A DNA stretch of 64,000 bases from Cellulomonas sp. Y8 (GCF_008033115.1 NZ_CP041203.1:248001-312000); one strand, 5' to 3'. Shown: positions 24,815 through 35,976, counted from the first letter of the stretch. Notes: generated by a model from the letters alone, not told the origin. Made by a program: numbers and translations.

Positions 24815-25413
24815 CGCTGCTCGGCGCGCACCGCACCGCCCGCACCCCGCTGGACCGGGCGCCGGTCGGGGCCAAGCTCGCGGCGCTGGCGCTGCTCGGC
24901 GTCGCCGTCGTGGCGACCCGGGGCGTGCCGGCCGCGCTCGTGCTGCTCGGGGTGGCGGTCGCGGCCGCCGCCGTCGCCGCGCTCCCCCCGCGCCCGACGC
25001 TCCGCGGGCTGCTCCCGGTGCTCGTGACGGCGCTGCTCGCCGGCGCGTACCAGGCGTGGGCCCGCGGACCCGGCCCGGCCGTCGAGGTGGTCGCCGACCT
25101 GCTGACCCTCGTCCTCGGCGCCGCGGTGGTCACCGCCACCACCCCCGCCGACCGGCTCCTCGACGCCCTCGCGCGCGCCGCCCGGCCGCTGCGCCGGGTC
25201 GGCGTCCCGCCCGACCTGGTCGCCCTCGCGGTCGCGCTGGTCCTGAGGTCGGTGCCCGAGATCGCCCGCACCGTGCACGAGGTCCGGGACGCGGCGCGCG
25301 CCCGGGGGGTCGAGCGCGACCCGCGGGTGTGGCTCACCCCGGCGGTGCTGCGGGTCGTCGGACGCGCGCGGGACCTGGGCGAGGCGCTGGCCGCGCGCGG
25401 GATCGTCGACTGA
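24811..25413 (+). CDS. bioN: Biotin ECF transporter T component
   Basis: Transmembrane coupling subunit of the biotin importer, 200 residues. There are four to five hydrophobic helices (LAALALLGVAVVAT; ALVLLGVAVAAAAVAA; LLPVLVTALLAGAYQAW; LLTLVLGAAVVTATTP). Two Ala-Arg-Gly coupling motifs, which contact the ATPase, are visible near the C-terminus (AARARGVERD; ALAARGIVD). The short length is typical for BioN. It is the last gene of bioYMN. BioMN joins BioY in a dedicated group I ECF system (family knowledge). Confidence 0.92.
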   Translation: MTLLGAHRTARTPLDRAPVGAKLAALALLGVAVVATRGVPAALVLLGVAVAAAAVAALPPRPTLRGLLPVLVTALLAGAYQAWARGPGPAVEVVADLLTLVLGAAVVTATTPADRLLDALARAARPLRRVGVPPDLVALAVALVLRSVPEIARTVHEVRDAARARGVERDPRVWLTPAVLRVVGRARDLGEALAARGIVD

Positions 25414-25508
25414 CCCCGGAGCCCGTGCGCCCGGTCCGACGGGCAGCTCGCTGCGACTCCCCCGCGCTCGCCGCGCGCCGCCCCGCGCCCCGGGCTACCG
25501 TCCCCGGC

Positions 25509-26402
25509 ATGACGTTCCAGGACGGCGGCCGGTTCGAGGGCGGGCGCGTGCAGTCCCGCCGCGGCGGCGGCCGCGGGCGGGGCATCGCGGTGGGCGGCGG
25601 CCTCGGCACGCTGGTGCTCGTGGTGGTCGTGACGCTGCTCGGCGGCAACCCGGCGCAGCTGCTGTCCGGCGACGGCGGGACGGGTGCCGGCTCGCAGGAG
25701 CAGGTCTCCGAGATCGGGGACTGCACGGCCCAGCAGGCCAACGCCGAGCGCGAGTGCCGGCTCTCGGCGACGGTCCAGTCGCTCGACGCGTACTGGCAGC
25801 GCACGCTGCCGGAGCTGGCCCAGGACCCGGACGTCGAGCCCGCCGTGGTGTCCTTCCAGGACGCCACCGAGACGGGCTGCGGCAGCGCCTCGTCGTCGAC
25901 GGGGCCGTTCTACTGCCCGCCGGACCGCACGATCTACCTCGACCTGTCGTTCTACGACCTGCTCGCCTCGCAGTACGGCGCGCAGGGCGGGCCGCTCGCC
26001 GAGGAGTACGTGGTGGCGCACGAGTACGGCCACCACATCCAGCAGCTGACCGGCGTGTTCGACCGCGCGGACCGGTCCGGGACGGGCGACGACTCCGACT
26101 CGGTCCGCACCGAGCTCCAGGCCGACTGCTACGCCGGGATGTGGGCCGGCGACGCCGCCACGACGGTCGACCCGGACACCGGCGTGACGTTCCTGGAGCC
26201 GATCACCGAGGCGCAGCTCGCCGACGCCCTGTCCGCCGCCGCGGCGGTCGGCGACGACCACATCCAGCAGCAGTCCGCGGGCGGCGTGAACCCGGACACG
26301 TGGACGCACGGCTCCAGCGAGCAGCGCCAGCGCTGGTTCACGACCGGCTACCGCGACGGCACGGTCCAGTCCTGCGACACGTTCGCGGCCGCCTCGCTCT
26401 GA
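25509..26402 (+). CDS. Neutral zinc metallopeptidase (YpfJ-like)
   Basis: Membrane-anchored zinc metallopeptidase of 297 residues. After a Gly/Arg-rich N-terminus, one transmembrane helix (GIAVGGGLGTLVLVVVVTLL, ~28-47) anchors the protein, with the catalytic domain probably outside. The zinc site is HEYGHHIQQL (HExxH, ~residues 174-178), with a third-ligand candidate in ELQADCYAGMWA. Cys pairs (IGDCTAQQ/ERECRL and ETGCGSAS/PFYCPPD) could form disulfides. Typical family features: RTIYLDLSFYDLL and a C-terminal HGSSEQRQRWFTTGYRDG. Physiological substrate unknown. The ATG at 25509 is clear, 96 bases after bioN. Confidence 0.9.
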   Translation: MTFQDGGRFEGGRVQSRRGGGRGRGIAVGGGLGTLVLVVVVTLLGGNPAQLLSGDGGTGAGSQEQVSEIGDCTAQQANAERECRLSATVQSLDAYWQRTLPELAQDPDVEPAVVSFQDATETGCGSASSSTGPFYCPPDRTIYLDLSFYDLLASQYGAQGGPLAEEYVVAHEYGHHIQQLTGVFDRADRSGTGDDSDSVRTELQADCYAGMWAGDAATTVDPDTGVTFLEPITEAQLADALSAAAAVGDDHIQQQSAGGVNPDTWTHGSSEQRQRWFTTGYRDGTVQSCDTFAAASL

Positions 26403-26438
26403 GGCGACAGCCGCCCGCTGCCGCGCGCCCCCCGTCGG

Positions 26439-27002
26439 TCAGCGGACCCCGGTCCCCCGCAGCCGCGTGAGCACGTCCTCTGCGAGCGCCTCCAGGTGCT
26501 CGACCGGCGGGGCGTGCCCCGGGTAGTCCGGCCCGAAGACCTGCTCCGTCACCGCCACCGCCTCCCCCGGCGTGATGATCCCGAGCCGACGGAACAGCAC
26601 CACCAGGTCCGGGACGTCACGCTCGCGACCCGCCAGCATCTTCATCGCGAGCAGGTGCCGCTCGGAGGACAGCAGCACGACGAGGCCGGGCAGGACCAGC
26701 TCGGTCGCCTCGTCGTCCTCCGCACTCGGCAGCACCGCCGCGATGTGGTCGTTCAGCCACTCCGTCGGCAGTCCGTGCCGCTCGGCGACGTCGGCGATCG
26801 CGGCACCGAGCTGGCCGCGGTCGCTGCGGAAGACGGCGTCGACGTCGCGGGTGACGGTCCGGGCGTCGAGGAGGAGCGCCATGGTCGCGCCTCCCGCCAC
26901 GTAGATCGTGGCGGTCCAGCTCCGGGCGTGCAGGTAGGCGCCGACCTCGGTGAGGAGGTCGACGATGTCCTGGCGGGACGGCTCCGGGTCGGGGGCGGTC
27001 AC
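26439..27002 (-). CDS. Nucleotidyltransferase-fold protein (DUF6036-like)
   Basis: Protein of 187 residues with a nucleotidyltransferase fold. The GG motif appears as YVAGGATMALLL (~35-46), and the metal-binding Asp pair as TRDVDAVF (~52-59). A helical C-terminal half follows (HLLAMKMLAGRERDVPDLVV). This matches DUF6036/AbiEii-related putative nucleotidyltransferases, some of which are toxins of type IV toxin-antitoxin systems. The GTG start at 27002 overlaps the upstream winged-helix gene by four bases (GTGA). The gene pair has the organisation of a toxin-antitoxin or regulatory module; activity is an inference. Confidence 0.75.
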   Translation of the reverse strand: MTAPDPEPSRQDIVDLLTEVGAYLHARSWTATIYVAGGATMALLLDARTVTRDVDAVFRSDRGQLGAAIADVAERHGLPTEWLNDHIAAVLPSAEDDEATELVLPGLVVLLSSERHLLAMKMLAGRERDVPDLVVLFRRLGIITPGEAVAVTEQVFGPDYPGHAPPVEHLEALAEDVLTRLRGTGVR

Positions 27003-27685
27003 GCGGTGCCGAAGTTCCGCGCGTCGAACCAGATCCCGAGCCGAGCGAGCTCGGGCGGGGTCCGCTGCACGGCGAAGGCAGCGCGCGCCCCACGACCGCC
27101 CGGCCACCACCAGGTGGGGAGCGGGTCGCGCCGGGTCCAGCCGGGTGCTGCGCGTCCGACCAGCCGGCACCGGTACCGGACCGCACCGGCGAGCAGGGCG
27201 TCCCAGCGCTCGGCCCCCGTGCTCCCGGGCTCGGCCAGCATGTCGTCCAGCCCGTCCAGGGCCGCGACCAGCGGGACCTGGTTCACCCCGTCGAGCAGCA
27301 CCCGGAGCGCGCGGTCGTCCTCGCCCGCACGCACCAGCGCCCCCGTCCGCGCGGCGATCTCCGGCGCGGTCGACCACCAGCGGACGCCGCGCCCGCGCTC
27401 GGCCGCGATCGTGTCCAGCTCCTCGAACGCCGTGCGGACCGCCCGCATGAACGGGTTCGTGTAGTCCGGGCTGAGCAGCCGGCGCCGCCCGTGGGCCACG
27501 GTCCGCACCATGCCGTCGGCCGCGAGCCGCGCGACCTCGCGCGTCACCGTCGACTCCGGCCGGCCGAGCGCACGAGCCAGGTCAGCGGCCGTCCGGGTGC
27601 CCGCCGCGGACCGCACGAGCTCGCGCAGCACCTCGCGCTGCACGTCGGTGCGGAACAGCGCGCTCGGGACGGCGGGCGAGATCAC
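26999..27685 (-). CDS. Winged-helix transcriptional regulator, partner of the nucleotidyltransferase
   Basis: Protein of 228 residues. The N-terminal winged helix-turn-helix covers ~15-70 (REVLRELVRSAAGTRTAADL, GRPESTVTREVARLAADGMV and the wing VAHGRRRLLSPD). The rest is an unrecognised domain with a conserved-looking RGVRWWSTAPEIAARTGALV and many Trp. Together with the downstream nucleotidyltransferase it resembles AbiEi/AbiEii-like pairs in order (antitoxin first), but it is not a clear AbiEi homologue. The GTG start at 27685 is followed within 35 bases upstream by a GATC-rich inverted repeat that could be its operator. Confidence 0.7.
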   Translation of the reverse strand: MISPAVPSALFRTDVQREVLRELVRSAAGTRTAADLARALGRPESTVTREVARLAADGMVRTVAHGRRRLLSPDYTNPFMRAVRTAFEELDTIAAERGRGVRWWSTAPEIAARTGALVRAGEDDRALRVLLDGVNQVPLVAALDGLDDMLAEPGSTGAERWDALLAGAVRYRCRLVGRAAPGWTRRDPLPTWWWPGGRGARAAFAVQRTPPELARLGIWFDARNFGTA

Positions 27686-27689
27686 CGCC

Positions 27690-27719
27690 CGATCGTATCA
27701 ACCACAATCTGAGCGATCG
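27690..27719 (-). promoter_or_regulatory. Possible promoter/operator of the winged-helix gene
   Basis: An unusually AT-rich patch between inverted CGATCG hexamers (27690-27695 and 27714-27719), 5-34 bases upstream of the GTG start. On the minus strand it contains GATACGAT, a plausible -10 element giving a near-leaderless transcript. Autoregulatory binding by the winged-helix protein is a guess. Confidence 0.35.
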
Positions 27720-27753
27720 AGACCGACGTGGTCCCGGAAGCCGTGCTCGAGCC

Positions 27754-28110
27754 TCAGATGTTGAAGCCCAGCGCCCGCATCATCGCGCGGCCGTCGTCCG
27801 TGATCTTCTCCGGACCCCACGGCGGCATCCACACCCAGTTGATCCGCACCGAGTCGACCAGCCCCTCGAGCGAGGTGCCCGCCTGATCCTCGATGACGTC
27901 CGTCAGCGGGCACGCCGCCGAGGTGAGCGTCATGTCGATGACGACGTTGCGGCCCTGCTCGATCGCGATGCCGTAGACCAGGCCGAGGTCGACGACGTTG
28001 ACGCCGAGCTCGGGGTCGATGACGTCGCGCAGCGCCTCCTCGACGTCGGCGGCGTTCACGGGCGCCGGCGCGGCGCCGTCCTGCTGCGGGGACACCGTGG
28101 TGTCGCTCAT
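27754..28110 (-). CDS. sufT: SufT, MIP18/DUF59 Fe-S maturation protein
   Basis: MIP18-family (DUF59) protein of 118 residues that helps mature or transfer Fe-S clusters. After a ~20-residue flexible N-terminus the domain reads EEALRDVIDPELGVNVVDLG, MTLTSAACPLTDVIEDQ (with the conserved Cys), and VDSVRINWVWMPPW. The C-terminal GPEKITDDGRAMMRALGFNI is the usual actinobacterial end. It is the last gene of the suf operon. The ATG at 28110 overlaps the sufU stop by four bases (ATGA). Confidence 0.93.
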   Translation of the reverse strand: MSDTTVSPQQDGAAPAPVNAADVEEALRDVIDPELGVNVVDLGLVYGIAIEQGRNVVIDMTLTSAACPLTDVIEDQAGTSLEGLVDSVRINWVWMPPWGPEKITDDGRAMMRALGFNI

Positions 28111-28607
28111 CGCCCCTCCTCGGGGTTCGTGGTCGTCACGGAGGCCTGCGCCACCGCGTCCTTCATGGCCGCCCAGCCGAGCAGGGCGCACTTGATGCGG
28201 GCGGGGTACCGGGCGACGCCGACGAACGCGACGGCGTCCTCCATCTCCTCCGCCAGCCCGTCGCCCTCGAACTTCTCGGGCAGCACGCCGCGGGAGTCCA
28301 TGAGCTCGCGGAAGTCGTCGGACAGCGCGAGCGCGTGCTCGACGGACCCGCCGGCGACGGCCTGCGACATCACCGAGGCCGAGGCCTGCGAGATCGAGCA
28401 GCCCTGCCCGGTCCAGGTGAGCTCGCCGATGACCGGCGCGCCCGACGCGTCGGCGTCCAGGCGCACGCGCAGCGTCACCTCGTCCCCGCAGGTGGGGTTC
28501 ACGTGGTGGACCTCGACGTCGTACGCCTCCTGCGCCCCGCGGTGGGCGGGGTGCTTGGCGTGGTCGAGGATCAGCTGCTGGTACAGCTGCTCCATGCCGG
28601 TGCTCAT
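28107..28607 (-). CDS. sufU: SufU, sulfurtransferase/scaffold of the SUF system
   Basis: SufU of 166 residues, a zinc-bound sulfurtransferase that accepts sulfur from SufS. The Zn/active-site Cys residues are visible: NPTCGDEVTL, GQGCSISQASASVMSQ and RIKCALLGWAAMKDA, with the Asp of CGDE. The N-terminus is MEQLYQQLILDHAKHPAHRG, diagnostic for SufU/IscU-like proteins. It sits 43 bases after sufS, with an ATGA overlap into sufT. The first ATG (28607) is used; ATG four codons in (MEQLY) is an alternative. Confidence 0.95.
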   Translation of the reverse strand: MSTGMEQLYQQLILDHAKHPAHRGAQEAYDVEVHHVNPTCGDEVTLRVRLDADASGAPVIGELTWTGQGCSISQASASVMSQAVAGGSVEHALALSDDFRELMDSRGVLPEKFEGDGLAEEMEDAVAFVGVARYPARIKCALLGWAAMKDAVAQASVTTTNPEEGR

Positions 28608-28650
28608 GCGGTGCGGCTCTCGCTCTCTCGGGTGGCTCGTCGCCCCAGTA

Positions 28651-30084
<1,434 letters not shown>

Positions 30085-30092
30085 TCAGTCCG

Positions 30093-30857
<765 letters not shown>

Positions 30858-30877
30858 GCGGGTTCTCCTCGGAAGGC

Positions 30878-31210
30878 TCAGGCAGCGCCGTCGACGTCGA
30901 CGAGCACGCGCTCGCCGTCGACGGTCAGGGGGTAGACGGGGACGGGGCGGACGGCCGGGGGGCCCAGCGGCTCGCCGGTGCGCAGGTCGAACCGCGACCC
31001 GTGCAGCCAGCACTCCACGGTGCAGCCCTCGACCTCGCCGTCGGACAGCGACACCGCGCCGTGCGAGCAGATGTCGCTGATGGCGTGCAGCGCGCCGTCC
31101 TCGTCGCGGACGACCGCGACCTCGACGGTGCCCGACGGCCCCTCGAGCTCGACACGGAAGGTGCCGGCCTCGGGGACGTCGGAGGTCATGCACGCGAGCT
31201 GTGCGGTCAT
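30878..31210 (-). CDS. Rieske-type ferredoxin of the suf operon
   Basis: Non-haem iron oxygenase-type Rieske ferredoxin, 110 residues. It has the [2Fe-2S] ligands CSH (SDICSHGAVSL) and CxxH (CTVECWLHGSRFDL). Its position between sufD and sufC is normal in actinobacteria, and it may supply electrons for cluster assembly (inference). The ATG at 31210 forms an ATGA overlap with the intended sufD stop in the corrected frame. In the sequence as given, sufD reads in frame straight into this gene without a stop. Confidence 0.88.
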   Translation of the reverse strand: MTAQLACMTSDVPEAGTFRVELEGPSGTVEVAVVRDEDGALHAISDICSHGAVSLSDGEVEGCTVECWLHGSRFDLRTGEPLGPPAVRPVPVYPLTVDGERVLVDVDGAA

Positions 31211-32551
31211 GCGGGCTCGTCCGCGGAGGCGACGGAGGCGGGCTCGTTCAGGATCGCGTCGCTCGGGGTCGGTCTCGTCGGTGACGTCGGAGGCGAGGTC
31301 GCCGCCGGACACGGCCGCCGCGCCCTGGAACTCCGTCATCGACTGCGCCAGCTCGGCCTCGATCGCGGTGATGAGCCGCTCCTCGACCTCGGGCACGCCG
31401 ATCTGGTGGATCAGCTCGGCGAAGAAGCCGCGCACGACCAGGCGGCGGGCGTCCGTCTCCGGGATGCCGCGCGAGCGCAGGTAGAACAGCTGCTCGTCGT
31501 CGAACCGGCCCGTGGCGCTGGCGTGGCCCGCGCCCTCGATGAGGCCCGTCTCGATCTCGAGGTTCGGCACCGAGTCCGCGCGCGCGCCGTCCGTGAGGAC
31601 CAGGTTGCGGTTGAGCTCGTAGGTGTCGGTGCCCTCGGCCTCCTTGCGGATCAGCACGTCGCCGACCCACACGGTGTGCGCGCCCTCGCCCTGCAGCGCG
31701 CCCTTGTAGGTCACGCGGGACTTGCAGTTCGGGACCGCGTGGTCGACGAACAGCCGCTGCTCCTGGTGCTGGCCGGCGTCGGCGAAGTACACGCCGAGCA
31801 TCTCGACCGAGCCGCCCTCGCCCGCGAACTCCGCGTCCGGGGTGAGCCGGACGACGTCGCCGCCCAGGGTGACCACGATGTGCTTGACCGTCGCGTCGCG
31901 GCCGAGCTTCACGCGGTGCGCCGCGTTGTGCACGGCACCCTCGGACCAGTCCTGCACGGAGACGACGGTCAGGTGCGCGCCGTCCTCCGCCACGACCTCG
32001 ACGGTCTCGGTGAGCAGCGCGGACCCGACGTGGTCGATGACGACCGTCGCCTGGGACATCGGCTTGGCGTGCACGAGCAGGTGGCTGCCGGTCGGCTCCA
32101 GCTGGCCCTCCACGCCCTCGACCCGCACGGAGGTGACGGTCGACGCGACCGCCTCCTGCGGGACCGTCACGACCGTGGCACGCGGGAACGAGGCCCACGC
32201 GACGGCCGCGGCGCGGTCGCCGGGCTTGCCGGCGAGACCCAGGCGGGCGTCGTCGCGGTCCACGATCTCGACCTCGACCTCGGGCGCGTTCACGACCGTG
32301 GTGAGGACGCCGTGGCCCGTGAGCCGGCCCGTCTCCGGGGCGAACAGCGGGGCGAGCCGGTCGACCGGCGAGAACCGCCACTCCTCCTCGCGCCCGTTCG
32401 GCACCGTGAAGTCCGCGACCTCGAACGAGGTGGCGCGGGCCGCGCGGGACGACTCGGGGACGGTGCCGACGCCGTGGCTGTGCGCCTCGTCGGCCGTCGC
32501 GCGGGAGTGGTCGGTGGAGAGACCGGGGGTCTCGGGTGTGGTGGTCGACAT
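31207..32551 (-). CDS. sufD: SufD, Fe-S scaffold subunit (C-terminal frameshift)
   Basis: SufD, the SufB paralogue in the SufBC2D complex, about 447 residues. Recognisable blocks: FPRATVVTVPQEAV, LLVHAKPMSQATVVIDHVGS, MLGVYFADAGQHQEQRLFVD, SRVTYKGALQGEGAHTVWVG and RSRGIPETDARRLVVRGFF. At the G4 run on the plus strand (31265-31268) one base appears extra. As given, the frame reads DETDPERRDPERARLRRLRG and fuses to the ferredoxin. Dropping one base yields DPSDAILNEPASVASADEPA and a TGA that overlaps the ferredoxin ATG. The second reading looks far more natural. The start ATG overlaps the sufB stop (TGATG). Confidence 0.9.
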
Positions 32552-33999
32552 CAGCCGACGGCCCCTTCCATCTGCAGCTCGATCAGGCGGTTCAGCTCGA
32601 GGGCGTACTCCATGGGCAGCTCGCGCGCGATGGGCTCGACGAACCCGCGCACGATCATGGCCATGGCCTCGGTCTCGGTCATGCCGCGGGACATCAGGTA
32701 GAACAGCTGGTCCTCGCTGACGCGGGACACCGTCGCCTCGTGACCCATCGACACGTCGTCCTCGCGGACGTCGACGTACGGGTAGGTGTCCGAGCGCGAG
32801 ATCTGGTCGACCAGCAGGGCGTCGCAGAGGACGTTGGACGCCGAGTGCGACGCGCCCTCCAGGACCTGGACCAGGCCGCGGTACGAGGTCCGGCCGCCGC
32901 CGCGGGCCACCGACTTCGACACGATCGACGACGAGGTGTGCGGCGCGGCGTGCACCATCTTGCAGCCGGCGTCCTGGTGCTGGCCCTCGCCCGCGAAGGC
33001 GATGGACAGGGTCTCGCCGCGGGCGTGCTCGCCCAGCAGGTAGATCGCCGGGTACTTCATGGTGACCTTGGAGCCGATGTTGCCGTCGACCCACTCCATC
33101 GTCGCGCCCTCGGCCGCGGTCGCCCGCTTGGTTACGAGGTTGTAGACGTTGTTCGACCAGTTCTGGATCGTCGTGTACCGCACGCGGGCGTTCTTCTTGA
33201 CGATGATCTCGACGACCGCGGAGTGCAGCGAGTCCGACTGGTAGATCGGCGCCGTGCAGCCCTCGACGTAGTGCACGTACGAGCCCTCGTCCGCGATGAT
33301 CAGCGTCCGCTCGAACTGGCCCATGTTCTCGGTGTTGATCCGGAAGTAGGCCTGCAGCGGGATCTCGACGTGCACGCCCGGCGGCACGTAGACGAACGAG
33401 CCGCCCGACCACACGGCGGTGTTCAGCGACGCGAACTTGTTGTCGCCCGGGGGGATGACCGAGCCGAAGTACTGCTCGAACAGCTCCGGGTACTCGCGCA
33501 GGCCGGTGTCGGTGTCGACGAAGATGACGCCCTGCCGCTCCAGGTCCTCCTGGATCTGGTGGTAGACGACCTCGGACTCGTACTGCGCGGCGACGCCGCC
33601 GACGAGCCGCTGCTTCTCGGCCTCCGGGATGCCCAGGCGGTCGTAGGTGTCCTTGATGTCCTCGGGCAGGTCGTCCCAGGTGGTCGCCTGCTTCTCCGTC
33701 GACCGGACGAAGTACTTGATGTTGTCGAAGTCGATGCCCGACAGGTCCGCGCCCCACCAGGGCATCGGCTTCTTGTCGAACAGGCGCAGCGCCTTGAGGC
33801 GGGTCTTCAGCATCCACTCGGGCTCGTTCTTGAGCGCCGAGATGTTGCGCACCACGTCCTCCGACAGGCCGCGCTGCGCCGTGGCGCCCGCGTCGTCGGC
33901 GTCGTGCCAGCCGTAGCCGTAGTTGCCGATCGAGGCGATGGCCTCGTCCTGGCTCATCGGCTCGGCCGCTACCGGGCGTCCGGGGTCCGTCGTCGTCAT
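32551..33999 (-). CDS. sufB: SufB, Fe-S scaffold subunit
   Basis: SufB of 482 residues, the main scaffold on which clusters are built with SufC and SufD. Hallmarks: [12 protein letters not shown] near the start, [75 protein letters not shown] and [15 protein letters not shown]. No intein insertion is present, unlike some mycobacterial SufB genes. The ATG at 33999 is placed 44 bases after the sufR stop. The stop codon overlaps the sufD start. Confidence 0.97.
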   Translation of the reverse strand: MTTTDPGRPVAAEPMSQDEAIASIGNYGYGWHDADDAGATAQRGLSEDVVRNISALKNEPEWMLKTRLKALRLFDKKPMPWWGADLSGIDFDNIKYFVRSTEKQATTWDDLPEDIKDTYDRLGIPEAEKQRLVGGVAAQYESEVVYHQIQEDLERQGVIFVDTDTGLREYPELFEQYFGSVIPPGDNKFASLNTAVWSGGSFVYVPPGVHVEIPLQAYFRINTENMGQFERTLIIADEGSYVHYVEGCTAPIYQSDSLHSAVVEIIVKKNARVRYTTIQNWSNNVYNLVTKRATAAEGATMEWVDGNIGSKVTMKYPAIYLLGEHARGETLSIAFAGEGQHQDAGCKMVHAAPHTSSSIVSKSVARGGGRTSYRGLVQVLEGASHSASNVLCDALLVDQISRSDTYPYVDVREDDVSMGHEATVSRVSEDQLFYLMSRGMTETEAMAMIVRGFVEPIARELPMEYALELNRLIELQMEGAVG

Positions 34000-34043
34000 C
34001 TCATCGTCCTTCCGCGGGTGCACGGGGGTCGGGGGCGGGTCGG

Positions 34044-34838
34044 TCAGTCCGTCGTCGTCGGCCGGCGGACCGGCACGATCGGGATGTTCGTGGTGCAGAC
34101 GTGGCCGCCGCGGGCCAGCGTCGCGAGGCGCTGCACGTGGACGCCGAGCATGCGGGAGAAGGCGTGCGCCTCCGCCTCGCAGAGCTCGGGGAACTCGCGC
34201 GCGACGTCCTGCACCGGGCAGTGGCCCTGGCACAGCTGGATGGCGTGGCCGCCGGGCACGGGGCGCGCGGTGGCCGCGAAGCCGTCGACCGCCAGGCCGT
34301 CGGCGAGCACCTGCGCCCGGCGGACCGGGTCGTCGCCCGCCTCCGCCAGCGCGTCGGCGTGCCGGACCTCGAGGTCGCGGACCCGCTTCTCGGCGAAGCT
34401 GCGCACCGCGTCCGCGCCGCCGATCTCGGCGACGAACCGCAGCGCCTGCGACGCGAGCTCGGAGTACTGCTGGCTCAGCGCCGCCTGCCCTGCCGCGGTC
34501 ACGACGTAGCGCTTGGCGGGGCGGCCGCGGCGCGCGGGCCCGACCGCGCCGCCGTCGTGCACGCCGATCTGCTGCTCGCCCTCCAGCACCGCGAGGTGCC
34601 GGCGGACGGCGGCGGCGGTGAGGTCGAGCTCGGCGGCCAGCTCCGCGGCGGACACCGGGCCGTCGGCGGCGATCAGGTCGAGCACCCGGCGGCGGGTGCC
34701 GGCCTCGGCCTCGGACTCCGGCTCCGCGGGGCGGGGCGGTTCCGCGGGTCGGAGCGCGGGGCGGGGCGGGGCGGCGGCGGCCGCGGTCGCGCAGTCGGCC
34801 TCCGGCGCGGCGGCGGTCCCCGGCGTGCTGGCGCTCAT
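34044..34838 (-). CDS. sufR: SufR, Fe-S cluster-sensing repressor
   Basis: SufR-like regulator of 264 residues. A Pro/Ala/Glu-rich N-terminal stretch (~40 residues) precedes the winged HTH ([40 protein letters not shown]). The C-terminal sensor has the Cys residues expected to hold a [4Fe-4S] cluster: [20 protein letters not shown] and [10 protein letters not shown]. It is the first gene of the suf operon. When the cluster is lost, repression of suf is released (family knowledge). ATGs at 34847 and 34838 are both possible; the second was chosen. A CAAC-N6-GTTG palindrome lies ~100 bases upstream. Confidence 0.93.
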   Translation of the reverse strand: MSASTPGTAAAPEADCATAAAAAPPRPALRPAEPPRPAEPESEAEAGTRRRVLDLIAADGPVSAAELAAELDLTAAAVRRHLAVLEGEQQIGVHDGGAVGPARRGRPAKRYVVTAAGQAALSQQYSELASQALRFVAEIGGADAVRSFAEKRVRDLEVRHADALAEAGDDPVRRAQVLADGLAVDGFAATARPVPGGHAIQLCQGHCPVQDVAREFPELCEAEAHAFSRMLGVHVQRLATLARGGHVCTTNIPIVPVRRPTTTD

Positions 34839-34934
34839 GGCACACACCTCCGGTTCACTGCTGCGCGGCTGGTTCGCGGGGCGGACCGCCGTGGCGGCGC
34901 CGGCCCCGCAGAGCCCCGACGAGGGCTCCCGATA

Positions 34935-34956
34935 TCGGCAACATCCTTGTTGCCGA
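34935..34956. promoter_or_regulatory. Probable SufR operator (CAAC-N6-GTTG)
   Basis: A perfect 9-base inverted repeat: TCGGCAACA-TCCT-TGTTGCCGA. Its core, CAAC-N6-GTTG, equals the SufR recognition element described for cyanobacteria, to my recollection. It sits in the 187-base gap between sufR (minus) and the ABC ATPase gene (plus), ~97 bases before the sufR start, so it can govern sufR-suf and perhaps the divergent ABC-ctaA genes. Confidence 0.7.
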
Positions 34957-35025
34957 AATAAGTCCTGGCAAGCAAGGTCAGCCTCACCACACCGCGGGCG
35001 CGGCCGCGACCCCTACACTCGCGGG

Positions 35026-35976
35026 GTGCTCGGCCAGTCCTCCTCCCCGCCCGCCGTCGAGGTGCGCGGGCTCGTCAAGCGGTACGACGGCCGCGCCGTC
35101 GTCGACGGGCTCGACCTGCACGCGTCCCCCGGGCGGGTGACCGCGGTGCTCGGCCCGAACGGCGCGGGCAAGACCACCACCGTGGAGTGCTGCGAGGGGC
35201 TGCGCACGCCGGACGGCGGCTCCGTCCGCGTGCTCGGGCTCGACCCCGTCGCCGACGCCGCCGCGCTCCGCCCCCGGGTGGGCGTGATGCTGCAGGACGC
35301 GGGGCTGCCCACCGGCGTGCCCACCCTGGGCGTGCTGCGGCACGTCGCCGAGATGTACGCCCGGCCGCGCGACGTCGGCGAGCTGGCCGAGCGGCTGGGC
35401 CTCACCCCGTTCGCCCGGACGACGGTGCGCCGGCTCTCCGGCGGCCAGCGGCAGCGGCTCGCGCTGGCGACCGCGGTCGTCGGGCGCCCCGACGTCGTGT
35501 TCCTCGACGAGCCCTCGGCCGGGATGGACCCGCAGGCGCGGCGCGCCGTCTGGTCGCTGGTCGAGGAGCTGCGCGCCGACGGCGTGGCGGTCCTCCTGAC
35601 CACGCACCTGATGGACGAGGCCGAGGCGCTGGCCGACGAGGTCGCCGTCGTCGACCACGGGCGGGTCATCGCCCACGGGTCCGTGCCGGCGCTGCTCGCC
35701 GGGGCCGACTCCTCCACGCTGACGTTCCGGGCCGAGCCGGGGCTGGACCTCGCCGCGCTGGCGGCCGCGCTGACGCCGGCCGGTTCCGCGGCGAGGGCCG
35801 CGGTCACCGAGACCGGCCCCGGCGCGTACGCCGTCGACTCCCCCGCCACCCCGGCGCTCGTCGCCGCGCTCGCCGCGTGGTGCGCCGACCGTGACGTGCT
35901 GCTCGCCCGGGTGGACGTCGGGCGCCGCACCCTCGAGGACGTGTTCCTCGACCTGACCGGACGGAACCTGCGATGA
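35026..35976 (+). CDS. ABC transporter ATP-binding protein (suf-linked)
   Basis: ABC-2-type ATPase of 316 residues. Walker A is GPNGAGKTT, signature LSGGQRQRLALATAV, Walker B VVFLDEPSAGMD, H-loop TTHLMDEAEALADE. A C-terminal ~90-residue extension (from ~225) is typical of DrrA-like proteins. The GTG at 35026 is the start closest to the domain. Its permease follows with a 4-base overlap, then ctaA. The same gene order, divergent from sufR, is found at the mycobacterial suf locus. The substrate is unknown; a link to haem or respiratory assembly is a guess from ctaA. Confidence 0.88.
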   Translation: MLGQSSSPPAVEVRGLVKRYDGRAVVDGLDLHASPGRVTAVLGPNGAGKTTTVECCEGLRTPDGGSVRVLGLDPVADAAALRPRVGVMLQDAGLPTGVPTLGVLRHVAEMYARPRDVGELAERLGLTPFARTTVRRLSGGQRQRLALATAVVGRPDVVFLDEPSAGMDPQARRAVWSLVEELRADGVAVLLTTHLMDEAEALADEVAVVDHGRVIAHGSVPALLAGADSSTLTFRAEPGLDLAALAAALTPAGSAARAAVTETGPGAYAVDSPATPALVAALAAWCADRDVLLARVDVGRRTLEDVFLDLTGRNLR

